Shown here piece by piece: positions 23,454 to 33,810 of a stretch of 64,000 nt of DNA. This DNA is from Lepas anatifera (Eukaryota; Arthropoda; Thecostraca; Lepadidae). Where the stretch lies: the NCBI GenBank assembly GCA_034440635.1, contig JAOTON010002098.1, positions 372,001 to 436,000 of the forward strand. Reading direction: 5' to 3'. Made by a program: the position numbers and the translations under genes. The notes under the pieces were generated by a model. The model made no database searches and was not told the origin of the DNA. It saw only the letters and a list, made by a program, of their open reading frames with translations. Position 1 is the stretch's first letter; each line of letters begins with the position of its first letter.

Positions 23454-24334
23454 CGTTGTATAGCACGGACTGCACTTGTAGGAACACCGCCCCTTGTATA
23501 CCTCCGTGCAAAATGAACCACGTAACCGTATTGGTATGCTGGTGGCTCGAACAAAGACGAGACTAACCTACTTTATCAATGTGTACAATGGAGGCTAAAT
23601 GTACATGATTCGCTTCCGCTGGTGAATTTTTAACAGGTCAGGCGATCAACAGGCGAGTCTGGTCAGGCGATTATCCGTGGCTTTGCAGCTGTATCGTTAC
23701 TTATTAAAACAGGGCCGCCGACTCCTGAACGGAACGAACGTTTTCAACCCTGATGCAACAAGGCTTTATTTAATTCATTGGCGTACATAGGGATGCCCTT
23801 GCGGTCATGCCCCCCATTGAAGCTCCCGAAGGGAGCATCGTATATTTTGGATCTTGCCCTAAAAGGACAGTGAATATTAAAATCTTAGAATTTTGACTGA
23901 TGTTATGGGTTATGAACCCGATTTCAAAGTTTTTTGGACTTGATTACAAATTGGTTTTTAGCAGTGTTTTTGCGTTTTTAACAAAATGTCAATTTTAGAC
24001 GTATATATTATTTTCAATCTTGTGTAGGTATTGTCAAGTAAGCCCACTTTCCCAACTTTTTACACGGATTATGATGATTTTAAGGGCGATATTGTTCGTG
24101 TTTACGAACCAGCCCCATGTAAGGAGACCCTGGCCTATAGGTACTCCCGAATATTGCATGATGTCACCTCTCGGTCTACAAAGCAGGTGAACAGGTGCGA
24201 CCGCTCACTTGTGTCCATCGGAAATAAAGGGCCGAATTTGAAAGCCTTTGCAGTGCTTAAACTGAACCCAAGGGCACCCTCACTACACCCCCAGACACAT
24301 CCCTGCAAAATTTAGAAACAAACACTGGAGTATC
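23454..24334. other. No gene recognised
   Basis: Sequence upstream of the lectin. The 94-codon frame at 24031-24315 has no recognisable motif. Confidence 0.45.
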
Positions 24335-24410
24335 GAGGCTGGAGGGGCATCCGGTTCATGCGCCCTAGTCTTTGACTTTACTCCGAAAATGAATGACACA
24401 GCTATGAAAG
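24335..24410 (+). repeat. Left arm of inverted repeat outside the Transib element
   Basis: ATGCGCCCTAGTCTTTGA here is found as an exact reverse complement near 27757-27780. The similarity extends inward (AAAATGAATGACAC versus AAAATGGATGACAC) for about 70 bp. The two arms flank the Transib element and its insertion site, so they belong to the older sequence into which Transib jumped. Confidence 0.75.
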
Positions 24411-24541
24411 TGTCATTCAAACGTACTTGAAAGGCTTTTGAAAATGGCTAACTATTTTAGTTCCTGAGATAAATAAGCTTTTTAAGGTGGGCAAAGTGGG
24501 GTAAAGAGACCCACCGGGAAAAGTAGAACACTTTACCGTCG

Positions 24542-24580
24542 CACAGTGTTATAAGCGGCCGCGAAAACGGACAGAATACC
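24542..24580 (+). repeat. Transib left terminal inverted repeat (RSS-like)
   Basis: It starts with CACAGTG, identical to the V(D)J recombination signal heptamer. After exactly 12 bases (TTATAAGCGGCC) comes GCGAAAACG, which agrees with the RSS nonamer ACAAAAACC at 6 of 9 positions (positions 2 and 4-8). Confidence 0.85.
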
Positions 24581-25647
24581 CCGAAACCGACTTCCGTATT
24601 TCAGTAAATAACCTCAACTGCTCCGTACAAAATTGTCTGGCGCATGCGTTTTTGATATTTATTTGTTTGTGGCTTATCTCATTCTGCCGCTATATTGCTT
24701 CAAAGTTGCCACTTCTTCATGTTCGTCCCGCGGATGAATGACGTCGTTTTCATGCTGCCTTTTTCTTAATTCTGCTGCGCGTAGGCTTATCGGCGGATTT
24801 TTTATTGTGTGGTATCAAATGATAGTTTGATGTCTGTTTTGTAGGATCAGCTATATATTAAGCCATGCACCATTTGCCGAAGGATCATTGACCCCGGAAA
24901 TAACGCTATGTATTTTTTCGTTTTCAACTTGGAGTATTTTGTTCAACTAGTCTCACACTTTTGTGAACAAAAGTGAACAATTCAATTTACGTATCAGAAG
25001 AAAGCCCAATAAATTTTGGACAGGAGCCATCATGACTTTTTTGCATAGTTTTGCATATATACGGCTGAGACGGCATTGGAGACAGTGGTGCTCCGATCTC
25101 GGCGGCAGTTAAGGCACGTCGCGCGCCGACTCAGCTTACACCGGCGTTCGTGCCCTTCGACGGGTGAATTTGATGCTTTAGGGCTGGGGTTTTATCTGGC
25201 ATTGGCGATATTTCACCGAAAGAGGGAAAGTTTCGTTGATTTCCACAACAGTTCAAAAAGTTACTGCCCCGGAAATCGGTATCCATTGCTAGGCTTAGTT
25301 GGGGTAAGTGCTGGTCAGAGATATACTTCCATCCGTGTGTACGGCAAGTCTTGTAACAGGTCAAAGAGTATTGCGACACCTCTGCTCTGTGAATACTTCC
25401 CTGGTGCAGAGAAATACTTCAGGTTTAGTCTCATTCGTGCGAAGAACAGTGTCGTGGTAACGTGCGGGGATAATGGAGTTCCGGGTGAGCAGCGCTGAGC
25501 TGTTTAAAACGGCTGAAGGAAAACGCTCTTTTTCGGAAGAACAGAAGAGATTTTTTCGAAGCTGCTTTTAATGATACTGTTTATTTCTTAGGTCTTCAAA
25601 GAGCGAGCATTTCACGCAATTCAGAGGATGAAATCCGGAAGAAGCTG

Positions 25648-26937
25648 GTGTCCTTCCATGTCATTTTCAAGAGAAAATTGGAACAGTGTTCCAGATCAAT
25701 CGTGGCGTGCGAAAGCAAAGAAACCGACTGGTTAGCGGAGGACATATGTGAGCCCATCACACTTGCGGATAAACAGGCTACAGTTTCTACCGGAAAACAC
25801 CATCCAGGCCGGCCTCCTTCTCCGTACGACGCAGTCGGAGAGCGGAGCAAGAGATGTCGCGTCGCCAGTACTGCTGAACAGCATGGCACCCACGAGCTCG
25901 TCATGGCTGCCGCCCGAAGTGCCAAAACAGACGAGGATTCAGAGTTATCAGCTGTGCTTAAGGAAAGCGTCGCTACTCCAATTCGGCCCTCCAAGCTTCG
26001 CCGTGGAATGCGTGATAGTGCCAGGGTACAGAAGGCTTGTGCTCTAACCCCAGATGAAGCCCTGGCTGTTACCGTATCGGCAGACATGTCAACAAAAAGT
26101 TATCGTGAGGAATATGACAAATAAAGTAAGTGCGAAAGAGGTGTACCCACCCCATTATAAAGTTGTGAACGCCCGGCAGAGATGTTTCCCTGGCGAACAC
26201 ATCAGTGTAACCGACAGCTCTGCCGATGTGCCACTGCAAGTCATATTAGACAATACGACATGGAGACTGATAGAGGCTGAGGTTGACCCCACAAAGGTCG
26301 GAGCTGACGTCAGCCAGCCTCAGCCAGGTACATCCATCAGAACAACAGGCTATCCGCAGTGAGGCTGTATCTAGAAAACTGTACCGTAAATGGGGATTTG
26401 ATGGCGCCACTGGACAAAGTATATATAAGCAAGCGGCGCAGGATGGTGCTGCTATAGATATAGGATCATATTTTACTCATCCTTAGTCCCTCTACTGTTG
26501 GTAATTAACTACAAATGCGTGTGGATCAACGAAAAGCCGTCGTCAACTCGGTATTGCCGTCTAATGCACGTTCAATGTGTCAAGGAAACCCCCTCAGTCT
26601 CCCGACAAGAAATGAACAACTTTTCAACCCAGATAGAGAAGCTCCAGCCCTGTGCAGTCGACCTCGCTGGGACCACTGTTCTGGTATCCTACAGTATGCA
26701 GTTGACAATGGTAGATGGGAAAGTTGCGAATGCACTGACAGGGACAGCGTCATCTCAAATATGTCACATCTGTGGGGCTAAGCCGACTGAGATGAATGAC
26801 TTAGAACAAGTTCGTCAGAAGGTGGCAAACAAAGTGGCTTATCAGTTTGGCCTCTCAACACTCCATGCGTGGATGGTACTTTTTGAGCTCACATTGTCTA
26901 TCGTCTTAGCTTCTCCGTGAAGGCAAACGAAAAATCA
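25648..26937 (+). pseudogene. Transib transposase (RAG1-core homologue), frameshifted and 3'-truncated
   Basis: The order of conserved pieces fits a Transib/RAG1-like transposase. First comes GRPPSPYDAVGERSKRCR (N-terminal basic region, about 25810), then LTPDEALAVTVSADMSTKSY (26046) and VYPPHYKVVNARQRCFP (26141). WGFDGATGQSIYKQ follows, with the likely first catalytic Asp codon at 26400-26402 (RAG1 D600 region). Next are SLVPLLLV, SSTRYCRLMHVQCVKE and LTMVDGKVANALTG, with the likely second Asp at 26714-26716 (D708 region). Last come the CHIC zinc pair at 26762-26773 and FGLSTLHAW. Frameshifts lie near 26118, 26283-26360, 26478 and 26893. The region holding the third catalytic Glu is absent, so the protein is dead. 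In life it would have cut at the CACAGTG ends. The frame upstream at 25076-25498 may be an N-terminal exon but is not recognised. Confidence 0.87.
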
Positions 26938-26951
26938 GCCAACATCGGCCA

Positions 26952-27387
26952 TTAAGTTTGGATTAATTTTGCGAGTCGATCGATATGCATATTGCTTATG
27001 TTGGTTTGGAAAGTGACCTTGACCTGACCTCAGGTCAGGTCAGGTCATTTTCGTGTCATGACCTAGCATAGTAATATTATACATCATTCGATTCGCCGTG
27101 ACGAGAGGAAGGGCATAGTGTCTAAAAAATTATTCTGGCTCAACTCTGTCAGACGCTAGAGCCCAAAAACACTACCCTAGCATGCCACCTTCTTTGACCT
27201 ATCATGACCTCAATATTGACCTGAACCAAAACGTGACCGATATAGTTTCATTATGAATTTGTATGAGCTCTCCACCAGCCTTCGCGTTTTTTCGCTATCT
27301 CGCATAGGAGCCGAGTTCGAAGAAGGGATTTTCAAACACCCCCACCAGGGCGAAGTTGGGTGGGAGGCCCACCGGGGCGCGGGTTAA
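26952..27387. mobile_element. AGGTCA-rich insertion in Transib, TTAA family B-like
   Basis: Contains the run CCTCAGGTCAGGTCAGGTCA, a second TGACC-rich block, and ends GGCGCGGGTTAA. The end matches the right terminus of the family B MITE (GGCGCGGGTTAA at 31662-31674). The left end near TTAA at 26952 does not show the expected CCC. It sits where the transposase C-terminus should be, so it may have accompanied the deletion. Confidence 0.6.
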
Positions 27388-27478
27388 GTGTCAAATTTGG
27401 TGTCAAAAGGTGTGGTGAGTGTTAAAGTACACATCAGTTTTTGTTTCATGAGGCTCCGTCTCTTAGTTCCCGAGATAT

Positions 27479-27517
27479 TCAATTATGTCCGTTTTCGCGG
27501 CCCCTTATAACACTGTG
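27479..27517 (-). repeat. Transib right terminal inverted repeat (RSS-like)
   Basis: In reverse complement: CACAGTG, a 12-base spacer (TTATAAGGGGCC) and GCGAAAACG. It differs from the left end at one base within the first 31. Confidence 0.85.
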
Positions 27518-27714
27518 CGTCGGTTGCGTTTTGCTCCAACGGGAGCAAACGTTCGACATTTCCAGCTTCGCTAGGAATCTTACACCATTATTAGACAACG
27601 GAATAATATTAAAGAAAGACCCTAAAACAATAGTCAAATGTTTGTCAAATTCAATAAATTTTCGACAAACTTAGATTAGAGGATATTTTCTCTATCATCA
27701 TCATCCACATAATC

Positions 27715-27789
27715 TTCAATTATACTCCACCGCAGTGTCATCCATTTTCAGGTCACCTCAAAGACTAGGGCGCATTAACCCAATGCCTT
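27715..27789 (-). repeat. Right arm of inverted repeat outside the Transib element
   Basis: Reverse complement of 24335-24410; see that entry. It contains the exact 18-base match TCAAAGACTAGGGCGCAT. Confidence 0.75.
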
Positions 27790-28500
27790 CTCCCTTGATG
27801 CCAGAACATCCAGAATCAAATATGATGATTTGCTAGGATCCAACTGGATCCCCACGGCGTCAAGATACCCTGCGGCTCTTGTGGTTGACTTTGCTTCGAG
27901 TTGACGTCTCTTGACTTTGCTTTGTTAACTAATGATCTAATGCCAATGTTTTGGAAATTTAATTTTAACTAATCTTAATATATTAGTTAGAGGCGGTGAT
28001 TTTTTTGCCCCCTTAGCGACAAGGTAGCTCATTTCCGCCGATGGGGACAGGCTTAACAAGTATATCCAAGCAAGGAGGCAATGAATTGGCCAACGCTCAG
28101 CGGTCAGACTCGCGTACTCAACAGCGTCACATCCGAGGGATGGGGGCGTCACCCTTCCCCTCCCCTTCCCGTAGAAAACTACTTCACAACTACAAAACCG
28201 GAAATGCTAACAAATGGTACCGCCTCAACGTTGTAAGAGCACAGCGGCGCTTTCTTCCTGAAGTTCGGCGTTCCCCAGTTTCTCTTGTGGCACTGTCATA
28301 CCTACTTACTTTACAATCAATCCCAAGCGATAGCCGGACTTTTCTCGCTGTTAATGGCATAGTTGATACCAATGATTTATATGTATGCTGAATTAACTGT
28401 AGTTACATTAATTTACTTTCGCGATACCTTATGTAATTTTTTATTGACTACTCCCAATGAACACACTTGCTCAACTACACTGAATGCTATTGTGGGTGTT
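27790..28500. other. No gene recognised
   Basis: An open frame at 28041-28391 (116 codons) has no recognisable motif and overlaps frames on the other strand. Confidence 0.45.
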
Positions 28501-28504
28501 TACG

Positions 28505-28670
28505 GGATGTCGTGGCGTGGGAGAATAGCACTTGGCTTCCACGCAGCTGACCCGGGTTCGAATCCCGGGGTGGGTATTCTGCATAAGGCTTTCCGATCCC
28601 TGTGATAACCTCTCAACAGGTGAGAGTTGGCGACGCCATAGGACTTCAGCAGTCCGTGTGTTGTAAGGCC
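28505..28670 (+). mobile_element. tRNA-derived SINE
   Basis: The tRNA-like head has box A-like TGGCGTGGGAG (28513-28523), a CTTCCAC anticodon-loop-like segment and a perfect box B, GGTTCGAATCC (28555-28565). The body shares GTGAGAGTTGGCGACGCCAT with the SINE at 31414. The head differs from that copy, so at least two tRNA-like heads share one body in this genome. The element ends near 28670, next to the hAT-like terminus at 28748. Confidence 0.8.
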
Positions 28671-28747
28671 CCAAATCCGCTTCGCTTTTGGAGGCTCTCC
28701 ATCAGGCCAGATGTAATATAACTTTGAAATAACCATTTAGACTGTTT

Positions 28748-28887
28748 CAGGGGCGTAGCCAAGGGGAGGGGGCGGCAAAGGCAGCCGCCGCCCCGAAGGG
28801 CCCCCTGAGGACACGGGCCGAGCGAAGTGCGGCCCGCCCGCGCTATACTCTGTGGCCAAATTTTGAATTTTTGGAACTTCATACCAG
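28748..28887 (+). mobile_element. Left piece of GGGCCC-rich hAT-like element, split by insertion
   Basis: Starts CAGGGGCGTAGCCAAGG, as does the hAT MITE at 4240, and follows it through CACGGGCC, the TCTGTGGCCAAATTT block and CTTCATACCAG. At ACCAG it is cut by the 5-kb element and resumes at 33901. Confidence 0.88.
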
Positions 28888-29164
28888 GGTCATTCCACCA
28901 TAAATCGACCAAAAATTTCGTAAAATAAAACCCTTCTATTTTTGATTCTCTCCGAAATTGGTGTCAAGGGGTTTCAAAGGTGTAAAATCTAACCATGGCA
29001 CCAAAAAATTTATTTGAAAATTTGGTATGGCAGATATAGCCTCCGGCATTTTTCGGGGTCACCATGTAGGCATTGTTTCGAAAGCCTATAGTTCTGCCAT
29101 TTTTTAATGATTGTAACGGTATTTTACATTTTGGTTCACCATTTAGCATATTTCAATTTGGCTA

Positions 29165-29390
29165 TCTTCGATTTTTATATTTCTGCAAAATTGACGTCAT
29201 GACCTCGTGACCTAGTATATGAACGGTGACCTTCACTCGCAGTACAGTGAAATTTATAAATTCGTGTAAAAGCATGTTTACCTTTGGAAATACTCTTTTA
29301 GGTAAAGTAACAAAAAACATGGTTTTCGCACTAAATGTACTACTTCTTACTTCCGAAACATGACACTAGGTGTCACTATGGAGCTGTACC
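29165..29390 (+). repeat. Internal direct repeat, copy 1
   Basis: Shares order and wording with 31968-32190: CGTGACCTAGT, a GGTGACCTT block, CAGTACAGTGAAATT, a TACTCTTTT block and ACTACTT. In the second copy the CACCTAGTGT block precedes these, while here CACTAGGTGT follows in inverted form. It is part of the 5-kb element. Confidence 0.6.
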
Positions 29391-30019
29391 ACCGTAACTC
29401 ACGGTATGGTTAATGCCAGTGACGACGGAACGTCCGAATTTAAGAGCGGCGCCATGGACTTTTCAACCACTTTCTTTCCCGTCGACGCCATAAGGGGTGT
29501 TAAACCTTACACGTACAGGGGGGGTGTTGCAACCCCCCTCAGGTTTTTCAAGAATTGAAAACGAGCTTCTTAAGTTAGAGTCTTGAAATGTTGTATAGCC
29601 TCTGACACATTCATTGTGGACATCTTCCAAAGAATTGCTCCTACCCTTCAAGGTCACGGAGTTATGACCTCAAGAATGGAGGCATGTTGGGGTCATTTGG
29701 GCGCCTGTACCCGTTTTCACGTGAATGCTTCAGACTCTTATCGTTCTTTTGCATCATTTGCTCATGAACTGTCCCAGAATATTTTCTTCCTGCCTTTGAG
29801 GTTCATTTTTAACAGTTTAGACCTTTTATGACCTTTATGGACATTCAATGACCTTTATTTGACCCTGCGTGATCGCAGTGATAACTCTGGGTCAAATAAC
29901 GACTATAGATGCGTTTTTCAATTCGGTATTTCTAAATGAGATGAATTATTTGAACTAATTGATGAATTATTTGATGAATTATTTGACTTGTGTCCGATAC
30001 TGGCTTAACCTTTTTCCAC

Positions 30020-30245
30020 CTGTGACCATTTCTACCTTGAAAGGGGGTAAGCAATAACAATTGAAGAAGCAAACTTACTTGGAGTAAATTATGCAGAATG
30101 GTTTATGAATAGTCAATTTGAATGATATGGACACTAAACTAGTTGGTTTGTATATTACATGGACTTGACTTTTTTCAAAATTTGACCTTATTTGACCTTG
30201 AAGGGGTGTAAGCAATAACACAGGATGATTTGTTTTTAGTGCCTA
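30020..30245 (+). repeat. Short internal duplication
   Basis: The segment CCTTGAAAGGGGGTAAGCAA at about 30035 recurs as CCTTGAAGGGGTGTAAGCAA at about 30195. It is part of the 5-kb element's internal repetition. Confidence 0.65.
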
Positions 30246-30457
30246 AAACTTCTTCAGTATAAAAGAGCTAAAATAATGAGTATGCTGAGCAAAATTCACT
30301 ACGAGAATACCATAGGTCAAGTTTAAACACGTTTGAAAATGCCACAAGAGATTACCAAAGGCTATAAAAGCCGAACTGAGGTCATAACATGTTTTAAATT
30401 CAAGCTATGTCCGGAGGAACGCGACACAAAGCCTCAAAATCCAAAAATCTTCCTTAA

Positions 30458-31670
30458 CCCTCGCCCCACCTAGAATAATGAAATCGATGGTCCCCTAAGG
30501 TTTTTTTCGGAACAAAAAAACGAGGGGAAGCACAGCGGTGGGGGGTTCTACGTCTTACCCCATTATTTTCCCATCATCCCTGAAATTTATTACCCCGGGT
30601 CGCCCTAGGTCAGGTCACCAGGCGATGTCAACCAAGGTCACCTCACTTTAACTTTTGAGCTCTACCATAGCTACATTTCTAAGCCGATCGATTTAAAACT
30701 TTCGACACTTCATGACCCCTCCGGAGTCTACAAAATTTATCTTCGGGATTTTTTTCGATTTGGTGACCTGAAGTCAGGTCACCAGGCAACCTCTTCCATA
30801 GAAAAGCATGGGAAAAGTTGTTTTATGACCTAAAAGTCACAAAATAATCGTAAATGCTCAATTTGCTCAGACAAGCGTTCTTAGACACCCTTTCATGGAT
30901 CCCAGGGGCGATATTGCCCTTTGACCTATCTGAGATCATCAGAGGTCGACAGAGGCCAAAAACAGTATTTTGACGATAAATTTTGACCTAATTAAGCTAC
31001 AACACTGAATCAAAGGCCATCCTATATGTTTCGTCACCAGTTTTCGTTTGATATACAACACGGTCACTTTCTTACCTTTCGATCTCAGGTCATATTAAGT
31101 GACGGAGGTACCCTCTGGAGTTCAAACCACTGGCGGGAGGTCATTATGTTTCATATAGCGGAGAAAGTCCTGGCATTTTCCTATCAAATGATTTTGCCAG
31201 ATCTCAATAGCTCTAATGGCGTGGAAGCTGTGCTCAGGTTTCTTAAGGATTGCATGTTTTACTGGAAATAGCCTATCGTGACATAACTTGACCTCTGGAG
31301 GTAAAAAAATAGACCTGAGCGCTTAAACATGTTAGTTGTTAGTAAAATCATACCGAATTCACGTGAGCTTTCTAATGCCCTTTGCAGCTCTGCACTAACT
31401 TCCATATTTTCGGGGGATGAGGTGGATTAGTGGATTGCACCCTTGTCTTCTAAGCCACCGGTCCCGGGTTCAAGTACCGGCGGAGCCTCTGAATAAGTCG
31501 ATCTGATCCCCAAAATCCCTTCCAACAGGGTGAGAGTTGGCGACGCCATATGACCCTGGCAGTTGGTGCGTCGTTAAACCCCAACAATTATTTTCCATAT
31601 TTTCGGAGTTAGGGGGCATTGATGGCCCCCAGTGGGGCGAAGGTGGCGCCGGACCCAGGTGGGGCGCGGG
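30458..31670 (+). mobile_element. TTAA-flanked AGGTCA-rich MITE (family B), complete copy with nested SINE
   Basis: Flanked by TTAA on both sides (30454-30457, 31671-31674). The left end CCCTCGCCCCACC pairs with the right end's reverse complement CCCGCGCCCCACC. The same element is present inverted at 40372-41394 and partially at 4585-5005. TTAA duplications are typical of piggyBac and Kolobok groups, but no transposase is present to decide. It has many TGACCT/AGGTCA half-sites. A SINE at 31414-31592 is inserted near its right end. Confidence 0.88.
31414..31592 (+). mobile_element. Full-length tRNA-derived SINE with 14-bp target duplication
   Basis: Box A is TGGATTAGTGG (31423-31433), box B is GGTTCAAGTAC (31467-31477), and CTTCTAA sits in the anticodon-loop position. 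The body contains GAGAGTTGGCGACGCCATAT and the tail is GTTAAACCCCAACAATT. TTCCATATTTTCGG flanks both sides (31400-31413, 31593-31606), proving insertion into the TTAA MITE. Related copies lie at 6116, 22030, 28505 and 54425. Confidence 0.93.
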
Positions 31671-31974
31671 TTAAATGCTTCTGGAAATGACATCATAGCT
31701 CGGTGATTCAATGTGACGGGAACACATTTATTTTCAAAAGAGGTACAATGATCCAAACAACCATGCATGACATTTACAACAGCTAAGTTCATTCCCAAAG
31801 GGACAATAATGTGAATTCAAAATAGGGAGGGTAATCCCCTATTCATGTGCTTGTGTTAAAATACTTCAGCTCTAGGTTGAATGCTTTTGATTCTTCAAAT
31901 GTTCTTATTTTAAAATTGCAAGTCAATTAGAACACGAGTTACGCTAGCATAGCTTCACAGTGACACCTAGTGTT

Positions 31975-32186
31975 ATATATATATATATATTTTTTTGAAT
32001 CTTCAATTTTGAAATTTAAACAAGAAATGTTTGGTGACCCCGTGACCTAGTTTTATAACGGTAACCTTGACCCGTAGTACAGTGAAATTAAAAAATTATC
32101 TTGAAAGCGTTTTGACATATGGTAGTACTCTTTCGTATCAAATAAAGGAAAAATGGCTTTCGGAATGCATATACTACTTTTAGCTT

Positions 32187-32253
<67 letters not shown>

Positions 32254-32345
32254 GTACTACGGGTCAAGGTTACCGTTATAAAACTAGGTCACGGGGTCAC
32301 CAAACATTTCTTGTTTAAATTTCAAAATTGAAGATACAAAAATGT
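31975..32345. repeat. Palindrome with (TA)n centre
   Basis: Sequence at about 32010-32080 (TTTGGTGACCCCGTGACCTA and onward) is found as the reverse complement at about 32255-32330. (TA)n tracts lie at 31976-31991 and 32189-32240. The arms could form a long cruciform. It is part of the 5-kb element. Confidence 0.85.
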
Positions 32346-33149
32346 TGCCCGTAGAATTTACATCCTAAAACTATAAACATTTTCAGAAATCACTTGGAAA
32401 TTTTTGGAGGTATAGGCATTCTAATCAATGCCTGTATAATGACCTTCAGAAATTGCCGGAGGACATTTCTCTCAAACCAATTTTTAAATAATTTTTGGGT
32501 GCCATGGGTGGATTCTACTGTAATATATATTTTAAAGTATGTGCAGAGAAGGTGCCTCGTAGAATCAGTCTCATAAGCGAAGTCAATATACTTCAAAATA
32601 CGTGTGGAAAGTGACCAAGTCGAATAATGAAGTTTTTTCCGCTTTCTCTTGTGCTTGGATCGTGTTCCTCTGTTTCCATAGAAACGCCAGTAGTATCTAG
32701 ACAGAAATCTTACATTTACATTATTGTTCCACATGGTCATGGTCCAGAGCAATTACAGTACAAAGTCACAATTACAAGTAAATAGACGAGTACGAAATTA
32801 CAAGTGCATATTTATGAGGATATTATAAAGTATCCACTGAAACGCAAGACAATTACAGTTACGGCGTTGCAACTACGATGTGAATACTAAGGCACTGCAG
32901 CTACAATGTGAATGCTACAGCACTTACATTGTTTGGTGATGTGCGCGGTGTGAGAGCACTCGGCCAACTGAGGTGTCTGAACGTCTGAACCTGAACTCCT
33001 CTCCGCCCTTCACTCCTACGTTTTATAGTAAAAGCGCACACACCATCACAATTAACACAATGCACCTTACCGCGGAACGAATTAGTGTAGCCTGTTTAAT
33101 AACATGCGCCACCGCGCAGCATGCGCAGGGCGACCACGCAATATCTGGC

Positions 33150-33625
33150 TCAAGGGTGTTTCGCGTCACCAACAACCGATCTCGGTTCACGGTGGCCGTG
33201 GCAAGCCAGACTTTAATGACGCCTGTGTTATATTGACTACAGACGTCATCGCGTCATGTGCGTGCGGTGGCAACGCAATGTTTAATCACGGTGGCCGTGG
33301 TAAGCCAGATTTGGATGACGCCCGTGTCCTATTGACCATACGCGTCGGAAAAGGGGGGCCAGGGGGGGCCTGGCCCCCACCTTTTGGCCAAAAATTTCAT
33401 GATCTCAGTCAAAATGAGAGAAAGCCAGACATTCTTATATCCAGCCGCTGCGGTAGGCAACGAGGAGTCCAAATTCGAACAGTTTTTGATCCTGATGTTG
33501 AAAGTTTTTTGTCAGCATCAGGTTGAAGTTTGGCTGCCCCCCCCACTTTTTTGCCGGTGGCGACACTTATGCTATTGACAAAAGACGCCATCGCACCATG
33601 CGCGTATTTTGGTAGCGCAATGTTT
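33150..33625 (+). repeat. Tandem repeat of about 110 bp, three copies, one interrupted
   Basis: The words GGTGGCCGTGG, AAGCCAGA and GACGCC, then CTATTGAC and GGCAACGCAATGTTTA, recur around 33190, 33290 and 33555-33610. The third copy is displaced by a G/C-rich insertion near 33345-33545 that begins with a GGGGGGCC/GGCCCCCC hairpin. Confidence 0.7.
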
Positions 33626-33694
33626 AGTCATGGTACACGGCGGCTTGTGTCAGCATCTGCCTGTGCCGGCTCTGAAGCTGCAAGTCCGATTTTA

Positions 33695-33810
33695 CACCTT
33701 ATATATTAAACCCATACCAGTACTAACTTAACTTATGTATTACACCTTATATATTAAACCTATACCAGCACTAACTTAACTTACATATTACACAAACCTA
33801 TATATTACAC
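33695..33810 (+). repeat. Tandem repeat of about 50 bp
   Basis: CACCTTATATATTAAACC, then a CATACCAGTACTAACTTAAC block, occur twice, followed by a partial third unit. Confidence 0.85.

Larger units (their letters stand above)
24542..27517 (+). mobile_element. Transib (RAG1-like) DNA transposon, degenerate
   Basis: The element begins CACAGTGTTATAAG and ends CTTATAACACTGTG. The termini match inward for about 31 bp with one change. Both sides are flanked by CGTCG (24537-24541 and 27518-27522), a perfect 5-bp, GC-rich duplication. Five-base GC-rich duplications, CACNRTG-type ends and a RAG1-core-like protein are the defining features of the Transib superfamily. The total length is 2976 bp. Inside lies a broken transposase (25648-26937) and a later AGGTCA-type insertion (about 26952-27387). 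The coding part for the last third of the transposase is missing. No RAG2-like frame was found on either strand. Confidence 0.92.

Noticed and set aside
25131..26087. Minus-strand frames inside the Transib element, considered as a RAG2-like partner
   Set aside because: They are antisense to recognisable transposase sequence and show no kelch-type repeats. No RAG2-like protein is supported.
28513..28575. tRNA-Gly-like gene
   Set aside because: Box B is perfect, but the acceptor stem does not close and a shared SINE body follows.
32390..32752. 120-codon basic frame as transposase of the 5-kb element
   Set aside because: No catalytic or DNA-binding motif was recognised, and it is too short. 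Noted only in the element's entry.
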